NCBI GenBank assembly: GCA_963824275.1
Contig: CAWGOT010000003.1
Span: 992,001-1,056,000, forward strand
Reading direction: 5' to 3'
Source: JANXQG01 sp963824275
GTDB lineage: Bacteria > Planctomycetota > Planctomycetia > Pirellulales > Thermoguttaceae
DNA length: 64,000 nt
The notes beneath the pieces were generated by a model. That model was not told the origin of the DNA, ran no database searches, and was given only the letters and a program-made list of their open reading frames with translations. The position numbers and the translations under genes were made by a program. This document shows positions 1 to 8,952 of the stretch, piece after piece (position 1 is the first letter of the stretch; each line of letters begins with the position of its first letter).

Positions 1-92
1 AGTTCGGGCAAAGCCACCCATCGGGAGGATCGAACAGGACCTGGCAGAACCGAATTTCGAGCAAGTTCTGGCAAAAACCACCCGTCGGAAGG
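1..92. repeat. Two degenerate copies of the dispersed array core
   Basis: Positions 1-25 and 64-88 each carry a variant of AGTTCGGGCAAAAACCACCC followed by a GTCGG or TCGGG tail. The same core occurs four times in the tandem array at 37.3-37.7 kb. The second copy lies directly beyond the stop codon of the Uma2 gene. The first copy is cut by the window edge, so the array probably extends to the left. Confidence 0.75.
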
Positions 93-96
93 GTCT

Positions 97-744
97 CTAC
101 GGCAAAATCTCTCGAGCCGGAATCTCAGCAACCGAGAGTCCATCGACAACCAAGGGAACGCGGTCCTCGACGCCGAAGCTCTCGCACGTCGCGTAATCCG
201 CCCCCTCGGCGGAACCGATCGGATTCGAATAGACCTCGATCCCCCTCCAGCAGGTTGACGACCCAATAAACGGCAATGCGGGCGGCGGCGTAAATTGCCT
301 TCTTGATGCCCCGATCGTGCGCAGGCTGGAGTCCGAAACCTCCGCCACTAGCGCCACGTCGCGCGCACCGGGGTGACGGTCGGCGTAATCGCGAGGGCCG
401 CCACGGACGATGGTCGCGTCCGGTTCCGGTTCGCTTGCGGAGAGCGTTAGCGGATCCTGTGAATCGACGTCCCAGCCTTGGGGAATGTGGCGTTGCAAGG
501 CATCGCGCAAGAGCCTTGTCGCCAGACGATGCCGAGGAGATTTCGTCATTTTCTTGACAATCCATCCTTCCAGAAGCTCGACCGGGTCGTCCTCGCTGAT
601 GATCGCCGTGCGCACCATTTCATGGTATTGTTCCACGCTCCACCGCCACAACTCCCAAGTCGTCTCGGCAGGCGCTGGCGCGGCGCTGGCAACGACCGGA
701 ACTGCGGATTCGGCGGCCGGCGATTGGGAAACTTCAATATTCAT
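97..744 (-). CDS. Uma2-family (DUF820, PD-(D/E)XK fold) protein, with two compensating frameshifts
   Basis: The product resembles Uma2 proteins, a nuclease-fold family of unknown role that is expanded in planctomycetes and cyanobacteria. The fold signature is visible as EPDATIVRG, then VALVAEVSDSSL, then DRGIKKAIYAAARIAVYWVVN, which supply the D, E and K of the PD-(D/E)XK site. The D and E parts and the C-terminus lie in one frame, but the lysine helix (about 245-320) lies in another, so two shifts cancel. The ATG at 744 has GAGGAA eight bases upstream and is preferred over an in-frame TTG at 768. The gene stands alone; its 3' end abuts a repeat. Nuclease activity is not established for the family. 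Confidence 0.75.
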   Translation of the reverse strand: MNIEVSQSPAAESAVPVVASAAPAPAETTWELWRWSVEQYHEMVRTAIISEDDPVELLEGWIVKKMTKSPRHRLATRLLRDALQRHIPQGWDVDSQDPLTLSASEPEPDATIVRGGPRDYADRHPGARDVALVAEVSDSSLRTIGASRRQFTPPPALPFIGSSTCWRGIEVYSNPIGSAEGADYATCESFGVEDRVPLVVDGLSVAEIPAREILP

Positions 745-813
745 GGGCGTCGTTCCTCTATTCGGCAAGTCTGCTCTATTATACTCGGTCCCGGCTCACC
801 CGTGCTAGCTGGC

Positions 814-1846
814 TCATTTCGCCTCGCCGGTCACAATATCGAGCGTGAAGGGCTTGGGCTCCGGCAGCCGCAGCTTTCCGCCGCCGATCTCCAGCGGCAT
901 CCACAGGTAACGCGAATCCCACTGCGTGCGGGGCTTCCAGATGTCGCCCATGAAAAGGACCGTGGTCGCCTTCGTGCCCACCACCTTGAGCAACATCGTC
1001 GATTGCGAGCCGTAGGTCTTCGTCGCCGGAGGAGCGATGTCCTTGAACTCCGACCAGGGCCCGCTGAGGCTGGCGGCCGTGGCGTACTTGTTCGGATTGG
1101 GGTCCCAACCTGTCAGCGACGAACCGATGGCGTAGTACAGCCCTTCGTAATGGACCAGGGCCCCGCCTTCCATGTGCTGGCGGATCAGGCAGAACGTCCT
1201 TGGCCACGTCGAGGTAATCGTCCGAGAGCCGGGCGATGTGAAAGCCGTTGGGGCGGTCCTCGAAGATCAGATAGGCCGTGCCGTCGTCGTCGATAAACTG
1301 CCCGATGTCGCGGCTCTCGTGGCCCAGAGGGCGGAAATCCTTGAGGAACTTGTAGTCGCCGTCCACTGTGTCACAGGTGGCCACGCCCACGCGGGCGACG
1401 CTGTATCCGCCGCGCCCGCCCGCAGTGCCGCTGCCGTCGAGATGCATGTACATCACGAACTTCTTCGTCTTGGCGTTGTAATAGACCTTGGGCCGTTCCA
1501 GGATCCAGCCGCTGCCCAGGACTTGCGGATCGGGATTGGCCGTCTTGACGACGTCCTTTCGAAAGGTCCAGTGCGCCAAGTCCTTCGATGAGTAGCAACT
1601 GACGTAGCGCAGCGTGCGGTCGAGGCCCTGGGCCCGCTCTTCGCCGAACCAGTAATAGGCATCGCCGAACTTGAGGATGCCGCCGCCGTGGGCCTGGACG
1701 TGCTGCCCTCGGTCGTCCGGCCAGATCGCGCCGGGAACGATCGTTGGCGGGCCGCCAGAGGGCGATTGGGCGATGCCGGCGTGGCTCCAGGCAAACAGCG
1801 CGACGACGATTGTCGGCAAGATCGCAGACCTAGTATTTGTAATCAT
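814..1846 (-). CDS. Secreted GH43-like glycoside hydrolase (frameshifted)
   Basis: A signal peptide (positively charged start, hydrophobic ILPTIVVALFAWSHAGIA) precedes a five-bladed-propeller-like sequence. QAHGGGILKFGDAYYWFGE, ERPKVYYNAKTKKFVMYMH and the blade motif SRDIGQFIDDDGTAYLIFED match GH43 enzymes of the exo-galactanase-like branch (subfamily 24 type). Near 1175 the frame changes; the C-terminal third continues as GGALVHYEGLYYAIGSSLTGW to the stop at 814. The ATG at 1846 overlaps the last 17 bases of the upstream oxidoreductase, so the two are translationally coupled. Role: probably trimming galactose- or arabinose-type side chains in the periplasm. The substrate is inferred from family only. 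Confidence 0.75.
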
Positions 1847-3159
1847 GGCTTTGCTTCGTTGTCGAGATGTCTTGCCCATACGGATGCTTCCACGCCTGGC
1901 GATACTCGCGCTTGAGCAGCGCCGCGGCGGCCGGATTGCCGGGGATCTGCCGCGTGTCGGCGTCCCAATGCACGGTCGAGGCGGTCTCGAAGGCGATCAT
2001 CGCAAGCTGCACGCTGGCGGTGGAACGGAAGGCCTCCTCGGGCGAGCAGGTGGGCTGCCGCCGCTGGCGGACCGCGGTGAGGAAGTCGCTCATGTGCGCC
2101 GTTTCCATCTCGGAAGCGGCCTTGAACTCCTTCCGCTCTTTCGACTTCCCCCGCGGGATCACCGTCCAACTCGTATCGGTGGCAAAGATCGTCGCCTTGT
2201 CGCCATAGAAAAAGATGCCGTTGCTGGTCTCGGGCTGATACTCTTCCGCGCCCCACAGGCGATGCCGCCAGACAATCGGCAGGCGCTCGAACTCGAATTG
2301 CGCGGTGAGCGTGTCGGGCGTCGTGATCTTGTCCTTGAGCTGATAAATGCCGCCGGCCGCCGTGATCGCCCTGGGCATCGGCAAGTCGAGGATCTTGCGG
2401 CAGCCGTCGATCAGGTGAATGCCCCAATCGACGAGATGCCCGTGCCCGCTCGTCTGTTCCAAGCGCCAGCTCCCATGTCCGACCTGAGGGCTATAGGGGA
2501 TCTTCGGTCCTGGCCCGCACCAGAGGTCCCAATCGAGGGCGGCGGGCGGGTCGCGGGGCTTGGGATCGTTCAGCCCTGCGGTGTAGTGGATCTGGGCATC
2601 GACCTGCACGATCTTGCCCGCCGCACCGGAGTCGATGAGCTTCTTGACTTCGGCGAAGGCCTTGCTCTGGCGGCGCTGGAAGCCGATCTGCACGATGCGG
2701 TCATGCCTGGCCGCCGCCTCGACCATGGCCTGGCCCTCGCGAATGTCGTAGGAGAGCGGCTTCTCGCAGTAGACGTCGAGCCCTCGCTCCAGGGCGGCGA
2801 GGAACACTAGGGCATGCCAGTGCGGGGGAGTGGCGATGATCACTGCGTCGAGCCCTTTGAGGTCGAGCAGTTCTTGGTAGAGCTTGAAGGTCTGCGGCCG
2901 CTTGCCTTGCAACTTCTGGAGTTGGTCGGCGGTTTGTTTGAGGTGGTCGCTATCGACGTCGGCCACGGCCGCGATTTCGACGCCGCCCACTTTCAGGGCT
3001 GCGCCGGGAATCGACCATGCCGTACCAGCCGGCGCCGATCAGGCCGAGGCGGAGGGTGCGATTCTCGGCTGCCCCGTAGGCCGATCGGCCCAGGGCGGCG
3101 GTGGCCGCCGCCGCTGCCGTGGCGCCCAGAAACTGCCGCCGTGAAGTGCTATTATGCAT
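1830..3159 (-). CDS. TAT-exported Gfo/Idh/MocA-family oxidoreductase (frameshifted)
   Basis: The N-terminus has a twin-arginine signal (SRRQFLG then an alanine-rich stretch) followed by the Rossmann GLIGAGWYG dinucleotide loop. The frame then breaks near 2985 and resumes at KVGGVEIAAVADVDSDHL. Downstream are the family hallmarks AVIIATPPHWH, the catalytic EKP motif (DVYCEKPL) and GHLVDWGIHLID of the C-terminal domain. Exported NAD(P)-dependent sugar oxidoreductases of this type are typical of planctomycetes. It forms a two-gene operon with the overlapping GH43 gene, suggesting a shared carbohydrate substrate (inference). Confidence 0.85.
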
Positions 3160-3253
3160 GGGGTTCTCCTATGCTGGATGGTTAAAATTGAGGTGCAAGG
3201 GGCATTTTAGCAGGCGGCAGGGGCGATGTCGAGCAACCCGTCCCTTGCGTCCC

Positions 3254-3282
3254 TTGAGAAAGACATGTGGATAGCGTATGCT
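3254..3282 (+). promoter_or_regulatory. Possible sigma70-type promoter
   Basis: TTGAGA (3254-3259) and TATGCT (3277-3282) are separated by 17 bases, about 50 bases before the small basic reading frame. The match is moderate and untested. Confidence 0.3.
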
Positions 3283-3335
3283 TATTCTAGGCTGGCGAGG
3301 ATCTCTGGCCGGGGAATCGTGGTTTGAGGCACGCT

Positions 3336-3518
3336 ATGCCCGAGGAACATACCAGAAACGCCAGGCCGTCCAACCGCAAGAAGCACCAGGACGGGCAGGC
3401 GCGAAGAAAAAGGACTCGGGAGGCGAAAAGGGCGAAAAGGGCGATAAGCGGCGGAAGAGACAAAAACGCAAACGCTCCTGACAAATTCGGTATTCATTAT
3501 GAGCACGCTGAGCGATAA
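3336..3518 (+). CDS. Small, very basic hypothetical protein
   Basis: A 60-residue frame begins MPEEHTRNARPSNRKKHQDG and is dominated by Lys and Arg (QARRKRTREAKRAKR). It overlaps the start of the following TPR gene by 20 bases, which is the arrangement of a coupled operon. No family was recognised. The composition would suit nucleic-acid binding, but it could also be a chance frame in a purine-rich leader. Confidence 0.35.
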   Translation: MPEEHTRNARPSNRKKHQDGQARRKRTREAKRAKRAISGGRDKNANAPDKFGIHYEHAER

Positions 3519-4168
3519 AGTGAATCTTCTCTTCCGACAAGAGAAATGGGCGAAAGCGCAAGCTGCTGGAAGGCGAACGAGAGAAGGCGCCAACGAACCA
3601 CTGGGTGCTTACCCAGTTGGGAGTCACGCTTTACGAAGAACGCAGATACGAGGAGGCATTGCAGTTGTTCTTGGCCTCCTTGGAGTTAGTAGATGACTGT
3701 CCGCTGACGCTTTGGAATGTTGCTGGCGCACTCGATTCGCTCGATCGGCATGACGAAGCAGTGGCGATCTATACTCGCCTGCTCGAGGCCAACATATCGC
3801 CGGACAAGGACCCCTGCTGGGAAAGCAAGGAGTGGGCGGATGCACTGAAGGCTGACTGCGTGTACCGCCTAGGGCTTTGCTTCGAGCACCTAAGCAAACG
3901 CGAAGTAGCCGAGCATTGCTATCTTCAGTACATGAACCTCTTGGCGACTGGAATTGAAGGTATGTACTCTGTCGATGATGTTCTGGGCAAGATCCGGCGT
4001 TTGAGCAGCAAGGCCGGTGCCGAAGAGAGAGCAAAAGAACTGCGCAATGCGATCAAGTCGACACTTACGGCCGTAGGGCCAAAGCCCAAGAGGAATGGAG
4101 CACCCGGCAGCGCTCCTCGCCGGAATACAAGAGAACTTCTTCCCGGGAAACTGGCGAGCAAGCGTTAG
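3499..4168 (+). CDS. TPR-repeat protein (one frameshift)
   Basis: The frame starts MSTLSDKVNLLFRQEKWAKA and, after a single shift near 3560, continues KLLEGEREKAPTNHWVLTQL and GVTLYEERRYEEALQLFLAS. The shift is best explained by one extra C. TPR-like helices follow (WNVAGALDSLDRHDEAVAIY, RLGLCFEHLSKREVAEHCYL). About 220 residues, soluble, no signal peptide. It is probably a protein-interaction scaffold. The neighbours give no clear partner. Confidence 0.65.
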
Positions 4169-4249
4169 CGGGAGTTCACCTTAACCTGCGAGATTTTCTC
4201 GACCTGGGTGCCGCTATCGAGTTTGAGCCGCTGTTGGACACGCTGCTTC

Positions 4250-4720
4250 ATGGGTAACGATGTTCTGCTTCTGGGAGAATTTGCCGAGCGGGTAAGGATC
4301 TCGTTTCCTGATTATGCGTCCCACGTAGCCCCAATTCCCGCCACGCACCCGCTTGCACCCTGTCATGAGCTTATGTCGATTCCGTATCCGCTGAATCCAC
4401 TGCGGTGTCGGCTTTCCGCTTGTTTCAGGAGCGACTGCTTTGAGATCTCGTTCTCCGTGGCTGGCACGCGAGGCCCCGCAGAGACGCAAATTGTCGGCCG
4501 TCCAAACGGTCCGCGCACTATTGTTGAGGACGCGATCTTGTTTCTGGACGATTTCTTCTCCGAGCGGATTGTTGTCGTGATCGAGCGTTATCCGTCGCTT
4601 TGGTCTCGGAATTGCCATCTGCCGTTCTTCCGTATGCTTTCAGAACGGTCGAATGGTCGCAGAGTGTGCGAAGTGCTCTCATGGAGAGGCACGTATAACG
4701 AGAGTCAGCAAACTTCGTAG
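4250..4720 (+). CDS. Hypothetical protein
   Basis: The frame from ATG 4250 reads MGNDVLLLGEFAERVRISFP and ends at 4720, 156 residues. Codon use and the mix of hydrophobic strands (EDAILFLDDFFSERIVVVIE) look coding. The last 16 bases converge on the 3' end of the DUF763 gene. No family was recognised. The upstream boundary is unsure: another frame just before it (NLRDFLDLGAAIEFEPLLDT) also looks coding and stops at about 4257, so the true start may be lost to a shift. Confidence 0.45.
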   Translation: MGNDVLLLGEFAERVRISFPDYASHVAPIPATHPLAPCHELMSIPYPLNPLRCRLSACFRSDCFEISFSVAGTRGPAETQIVGRPNGPRTIVEDAILFLDDFFSERIVVVIERYPSLWSRNCHLPFFRMLSERSNGRRVCEVLSWRGTYNESQQTS

Positions 4721-6027
4721 AGTAGTGAGGAGCCGGCCCTGAATGGCGGGACGAATTGGCCGGCAAGGACAAGATCGAGTCGCTGCTGGAGAGATTGCTG
4801 ACGCAGCCGGAATAGCTCTCTCACGTTCCGCCAAGCTCGCGCGAGCCGCCGCAAGGCGTCCACCTTGTCGTTCTGCCCAAGCTGGGCCCTGCGGACGGCG
4901 TCGGTCAGGACCGCGATGTTCCGGTCGTAGGTATCGCGGTCCACGGGGAACGGCGTGCCATCTTTCCCGCCGTGGGCATGCGAGTAGTCGGCCCAGCGGC
5001 GCGGATCGGCAACCGCATCGGGCTGCTCCGCGCCGTCCGACGGTGCTGCGTCCCGGCGTTCGGCCGGATCGCGGTGCGAGGGTGGGGCCTGAAAGATGAT
5101 CTCGGCCAGCAGCGACAGGCTGCGAATCGTCGCCGGCCCAACGTCGGGCAGGCCCAGCAGGGTCTCGAAATCCTGCGGATGCCGCTCGTGGGCGCGAAGC
5201 AGAATGTTTTTGAGCCGCTTCTCGTTGACGTCCAGACTCAGCACCGGATGGCGGGCCGGGGCGAAGAGCGTCGGCCCTTCGGTCAGGCGCTCGATCTCGC
5301 CCAGCAGCCAGGCGGAGGGCTCCCGCACGAGCGCGGCGCTGGCCCGCCGGTTGGCGTCGGCCTCTTCGGCAACCATGTTCAAGAGCGTCAGTTGCCTCTG
5401 GGCGTCGGCCCCTTGGCCCTTGGCCGTAATGTCCGGGCGATCGGCCAGGTCTTCCACGGCGGCATGCGGCTCGCAGACGAAGTCGTCGAGGCTCTCGGCC
5501 AGCCAGTGGTAACGGCGGGCCCAGCCGCTTTGCTCGTCCATGCCCTGCTGGACCACGCACCACTGCCCGTCGGGCGTGAAGAAGAAACTGTGGTGGTAGA
5601 GGCCGAAGCCGTCCTGCACGGCGGCGGAATCGACCTTGGCGCTCATCCGCGAGGCGTAGACCAGCCGGTCGCCGCTGGTGATGGCCAGGCGGTCTGCCGC
5701 GTCGCTGATCTCCTGGGGCGTCTTACGGCTGGTTCCGCCCTTGCCGCCCGCCACCAGGATGCCGAGGTCCTTGCCCAAGGTCTTGGCCGCCTCCTTCAGC
5801 GCACCGCAGGTGACCGTGGTCACGCCGCTGCTGTGCCAGTCGAACCCCAGCACGCAGCCGAAGGCCTGGAACCACCACGGGTCGGACAGCCGGCGAAGCA
5901 TCTCGGCAGGGCCAAACTCCTCGACAATGGCCATGGTCACCGCCCCGGCCAGCTTCGTCATCCGCTTGAAGAGCCAGGGCGGGGCCTTTCCCGTGTGCAG
6001 CGGCAGGTGGGCAACGCGACGTTTCAT
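4705..6027 (-). CDS. DUF763 family protein
   Basis: 440 residues in one intact frame. It opens with the family signature: KRRVAHLPLHTGKAPPWLFK, then FGPAEMLRRLSDPWWFQAFG, VLGFDWHSSGVTTVTCGALK and GILVAGGKGGTSRKTPQEIS. A helix-hairpin-helix-like segment (LLGLPDVGPATIRSLSLLAE) lies near residue 300, consistent with nucleic-acid binding. The biochemical function of DUF763 is not known. Its ATG overlaps the upstream cupin stop by 4 bases (ATGA), so it is the last gene of a coupled four-gene cassette with two RlaP-type nucleotidyltransferases. A role in RNA or DNA repair is inference. Confidence 0.9.
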   Translation of the reverse strand: MKRRVAHLPLHTGKAPPWLFKRMTKLAGAVTMAIVEEFGPAEMLRRLSDPWWFQAFGCVLGFDWHSSGVTTVTCGALKEAAKTLGKDLGILVAGGKGGTSRKTPQEISDAADRLAITSGDRLVYASRMSAKVDSAAVQDGFGLYHHSFFFTPDGQWCVVQQGMDEQSGWARRYHWLAESLDDFVCEPHAAVEDLADRPDITAKGQGADAQRQLTLLNMVAEEADANRRASAALVREPSAWLLGEIERLTEGPTLFAPARHPVLSLDVNEKRLKNILLRAHERHPQDFETLLGLPDVGPATIRSLSLLAEIIFQAPPSHRDPAERRDAAPSDGAEQPDAVADPRRWADYSHAHGGKDGTPFPVDRDTYDRNIAVLTDAVRRAQLGQNDKVDALRRLARAWRNVRELFRLRQQSLQQRLDLVLAGQFVPPFRAGSSLLYEVC

Positions 6028-6560
6028 ACGGGCGATATGGGTGATGGGCCGTTGGCAAAGCCTTCCGGAGGCTCGCCATCGGCGAAGTACGTGTCACGGT
6101 CGGGCCGGCAGCCCGGCGTGTGGATATTGAGCATTTCCAACGGACTGTCCGCGGCGATGAAGCCGTGGGTCACGCCGGGCGGCAGCCGCAGGAAATCGCC
6201 GGCTTCCAGGAGATATTCGCGGCCGTCGAGCAGGGCCGTACCTTGGCCTTGCAAGACGAAGTAATACTCCTCTGCCACGCGATGATAGCTGATCCTGGTT
6301 CGCTGATGGGGCGCGATGGAAACGCGGTAAACGGTTGCCCGGCCCTCTTCGGAGAGGTCGATCAGCGACTCGATGGTGTAAGGTCCGAGGCGTTGCGCTT
6401 GAGACGTGTTGCCGCTGTGGCGGTGGATCAGTCCCAGAGCAGCGGCGTCTGGTTGCGCCGGCCCCAATCGGAGCTGGACCAGCAGCTCGTTGACCGGCTT
6501 CCGGTCGCGGTCCTCGGGCAGTTTCGATTCTTGGAAGGCCAGGTCGAGCTGGGCCTCCAA
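6024..6560 (-). CDS. Cupin protein, mannose-6-phosphate isomerase-like
   Basis: The cupin domain is clear: RATVYRVSIAPHQRTRISYH, EEYYFVLQGQGTALLDGREY, LEAGDFLRLPPGVTHGFIA, with the usual histidines and acidic ligand for a metal. The first ~38 residues of the open frame (EAQLDLAFQESKLPEDRDRK onward) are really the C-terminus of the preceding nucleotidyltransferase, so either the two proteins are fused or a shift near 6450 has erased a stop and a start around 6400. The stop overlaps the DUF763 start. Cupins of this type often cap sugar-nucleotide pathways, but nothing else here supports that. Confidence 0.75.
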   Translation of the reverse strand: MEAQLDLAFQESKLPEDRDRKPVNELLVQLRLGPAQPDAAALGLIHRHSGNTSQAQRLGPYTIESLIDLSEEGRATVYRVSIAPHQRTRISYHRVAEEYYFVLQGQGTALLDGREYLLEAGDFLRLPPGVTHGFIAADSPLEMLNIHTPGCRPDRDTYFADGEPPEGFANGPSPISPV

Positions 6561-7211
6561 CTCGGCCAGCCGGGCCTCGTGGAACGGCCAGTCGAGCCCG
6601 CCGACCGGAGATGTTCTCGCCGCCGACCTTGCGGGCGATCAGTTCGTCGAGGAAGGCGAAGCCGAAATGCTCGTTGAGCCGCAGCAGGTTGGCCTCCACC
6701 TCGCCGGTCCGCAGCAGATGGATGCCCGTCATCAGCACGCGGTAGGCGTAGAGCACCGGCTTGGCCCGCTTGGGCTCCTCCTTGGCGATCAGCTTCTGCT
6801 GCGTGGCGTAAAAGCCCCGGTAGTGATGGTAGTGATGCCGGGTGATGCAGCGCCGGGCCAGCGGGCGCAGCTCGTCGAGGAACTCCTGGCCCAGGACCAC
6901 GATCGGCGAGAATATCTGCTCCAGGATGTAGCCGTTGTTGCGGACCAGCAGGTGCAGGTACTTGCCCGCGTCGTGGCTGACCAACTCCACCTCCGTGCCG
7001 TCGTAGATCGTCTTGTGCTCCAGCGTCTGGTTCGGCACGTCCAGGCCGACCACGTCGCCGCAAGCGGCAGCAGGTGGCAGCCGCGCAGGTCCACGTCGCT
7101 ATCGGCCGACGGGAAGCCGTAGAGGTGCGCTCCGCTGACGGTGACGAACAGCGGCCGGTAGTCCAGCCCTTCGACAAGCCGCCGCATGGCGGCCAGGTCC
7201 ACGTCAAGCAT
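6428..7211 (-). CDS. RlaP-type nucleotidyltransferase 2 (frameshifted)
   Basis: The N-terminal motif FVTVSGAHLYGFPSADSDVD followed by LRG is the nucleotidyltransferase G-S/G...SDxDxRG signature of the DNA polymerase beta-like family PF10127 (RlaP, named for association with RNA repair). A shift near 7060 moves the frame to VVGLDVPNQTLEHKTIYDGT, and then HDAGKYLHLLVRNNGYILEQ and PVLYAYRVLMTGIHLLRTGE follow. A second shift near 6610 leads into the ~45-residue tail ending at 6428. The ATG at 7211 overlaps the stop of nucleotidyltransferase 1 by 8 bases (GATGCTTGA). It is a paralogue of its upstream neighbour. Confidence 0.8.
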
Positions 7212-8149
7212 CGACCATTCTCCTCCGGGCGCGAATCAGGAAATCGTCCACGCGCCGGTAGTCCGGCTGCTCGGGCAGCGCCGTCCGCTCGAAGGCCTGC
7301 TGGAACTGCTCGTCCAGTTCCAGGGCCCGCCGCTTGACCTCCTCGAACGGCAGGCCGCCATTGCGGATGTGCAGCAGTCCGTCGCGGTGCTCGGCCACGT
7401 CGATGCGGATCTCGCCCGTCTCCAGGGCCGCGATGCCCGAGTGCAGCAGCCGGATCAGGTGCATGGCGTGCTTGGGCTTGTAGGTCGCCTTTGTCCTTGT
7501 AGGCATTGGCCATGCGGCGGAACTGGCTCAGCACGTAGCCCGAGTAGGTCTTGTAGACGTGCTTCGAGAGGAACGCCTGCCGGATCGCCCGCAGCTCCTG
7601 GGCCGTCTCGTCGGCCAGCAGGACCAGCGGCGTCCAGAGCGTCTCCAGCACGTTGGGGTTGGCCTTCAGGGCCAGCCGCAGGAACTTCTCCAACTCCCAG
7701 TAGACCTCATCCTGCTCCGCCTCCTTGAACTCCAGTTGTTCCGGCAGCCGCCGCAGCGACCAGTGCAGCCGGGCCGGGGGCAGGTAGATTCCCCGCAGGT
7801 CGTCGTCGGAGTCGTCGGAGGCCAGCCCGAACGCCTTGGAGCCGACCTGGCAGCGGTAGATGATCCAGGGCCGCATGTCCTCGGTGACCTCGCCCAGCTC
7901 GTCTTCGACCTCCCGCCGCCGCAGGGCCAACTCGTGGAAGTACGCCGTGACCGTTTCGCCATCGGCAAAACGGACCAGGTAGGGCTGACGGTTGTCCGGC
8001 GGGCTCTCCAGCACCACGCCCACGCTCCCCGGCGGCTTGAACTGCTGGCCGTCCGGCAGAGCCTTGGCCGCCTTCAGCACCACCTGCGTGCCGGCCGGGA
8101 TGACGAAGCCGGGCAGCAGCTTGCGGAAGGAGGGGTCGTCGTGGGCCAT
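7204..8149 (-). CDS. RlaP-type nucleotidyltransferase 1 with extra N-terminal domain (frameshifted)
   Basis: Residues 1-80 form an extra beta-rich region (FVIPAGTQVVLKAAKALPDG ... YLVRFADGETVTAYFHEL), SH3-like in appearance. The nucleotidyltransferase motif follows: QVGSKAFGLASDDSDDDLRG, with the catalytic acidic residues present. After a shift near 7500 the protein continues KATYKPKHAMHLIRLLHSGI and ends RVDDFLIRARRRMVDA. First gene of the cassette; no SD is evident before ATG 8149. It probably transfers a nucleotide to RNA or protein. The family link to RNA repair is from published comparative genomics, not from this sequence. Confidence 0.8.
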
Positions 8150-8157
8150 CGGCGGTA

Positions 8158-8210
8158 GGACGGATTGTCAATCCGTCGTGTTTTTCGGGACGGATTAGCA
8201 ATCCGTCCTA
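8158..8210. repeat. Two tandem GACGGATT-AATCCGTC palindromes
   Basis: GACGGATTGTCAATCCGTC (8159-8177) and GACGGATTAGCAATCCGTC (8189-8207) are near-identical hairpins with three-base loops, separated by GTGTTTTTCGG. They lie just upstream of nucleotidyltransferase 1. They look like REP-type elements; an operator is possible but unsupported. Confidence 0.8.
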
Positions 8211-8288
8211 CGGTGATAGGTCAGCGGTCACGCTCAAAAAGTGCTTCCATGTTACCACGTAATGCTTCGCGCGGCTGTGCGTAGCACC

Positions 8289-8342
8289 AACCCGATGCCC
8301 AAGCGAGGAAAGCAAGTCGTTTCCTAGCTTACACTTCGGGTT
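8289..8342. repeat. CCCGAAGCG-type palindromic repeat, copy A (degenerate)
   Basis: Left arm 8289-8310 and right arm 8321-8342 pair imperfectly around a 10-base loop. It is the most diverged of five copies in this window (others near 8.95, 35.5, 38.1 and 39.9 kb). Confidence 0.7.
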
Positions 8343-8512
8343 AGTGTGAATAGTGTCATCTTAAGCCGGCCAGAGTATGATCGTGCGGGAAGTCCAGTAC
8401 TCCGAACGGTGTAATTAGACTATCGCGGCCCGACTACCTTGACCTGAGGCCGGATTGGGGCCACAATAATATCCGTAATCTACTGACCAAACCACCCCCG
8501 TTTCCCAACATT

Positions 8513-8935
8513 ATGAACGAACTGAGTCACGAACCCGTCGGCCCTAGCGAACACCATGCAGATTCCCATGCCGGCCATCCGGCCGCAAGTACTGTCGGCC
8601 ATCCGGCCGCAAGTACCGCCCCCCCTCCTGGTGCAAAGGGCAAGCGGCGCGCCGCCGACCGCCTGAACATCCCGTCTTCGATCGTTCACGACGCCGGCTT
8701 CGCCCCGGGCGACAAGGCGTTCGTCGTGGACGAGGACGTCGCTGGCGGCGTGCCGAAGCCGTGCCTGGTGCTGCTCAAGGAACAACCGGCCAAGTTCTTG
8801 TCGGACTACGTGGTGGCGAAGGGCTGCCGTATTCGCGTCACCCCGGCAGTCCTGAAGAAATGCGGTCTGGAGGGCGAGAATTTCAATATCGACGGCCGCG
8901 CCGGGAAGATCGTCATCAGCCTGCGAAAAGAATAA
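8513..8935 (+). CDS. AbrB-like (swapped-hairpin) hypothetical protein
   Basis: 140 residues. The first ~45 are low-complexity and contain a perfect short duplication (GHPAAST twice). The rest, RLNIPSSIVHDAGFAPGDKA and CRIRVTPAVLKKCGLEGENF, looks like two SpoVT/AbrB-like beta hairpins (IP.SIV...GF.PGD and I.VTP..LKK.GL.G), the fold of many antitoxins and transition-state regulators. No toxin gene adjoins it. The assignment rests on pattern similarity only. Confidence 0.55.
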   Translation: MNELSHEPVGPSEHHADSHAGHPAASTVGHPAASTAPPPGAKGKRRAADRLNIPSSIVHDAGFAPGDKAFVVDEDVAGGVPKPCLVLLKEQPAKFLSDYVVAKGCRIRVTPAVLKKCGLEGENFNIDGRAGKIVISLRKE

Positions 8936-8952
8936 GCCGGGCCCAAGATCCA

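Larger units (their letters stand above)
8150..8512. other. Intergenic region, divergent, rich in palindromes
   Basis: No gene was found between the divergently read nucleotidyltransferase 1 and the AbrB-like gene. The stretch holds a pair of GACGGATT palindromes (8158-8210) and one copy of the CCCGAAGCG palindrome (8289-8342). The rest shows no recognisable structure, and no convincing promoter was seen. Confidence 0.6.

Noticed and set aside
478..1296. Long plus-strand reading frame opposite the Uma2 and GH43 genes
   Set aside because: Antisense to genes with clear motifs; composition is Arg-rich, typical of shadow frames in GC-rich DNA. The same holds for similar frames at 4972-6264, 13703-15151 and 49107-51206.
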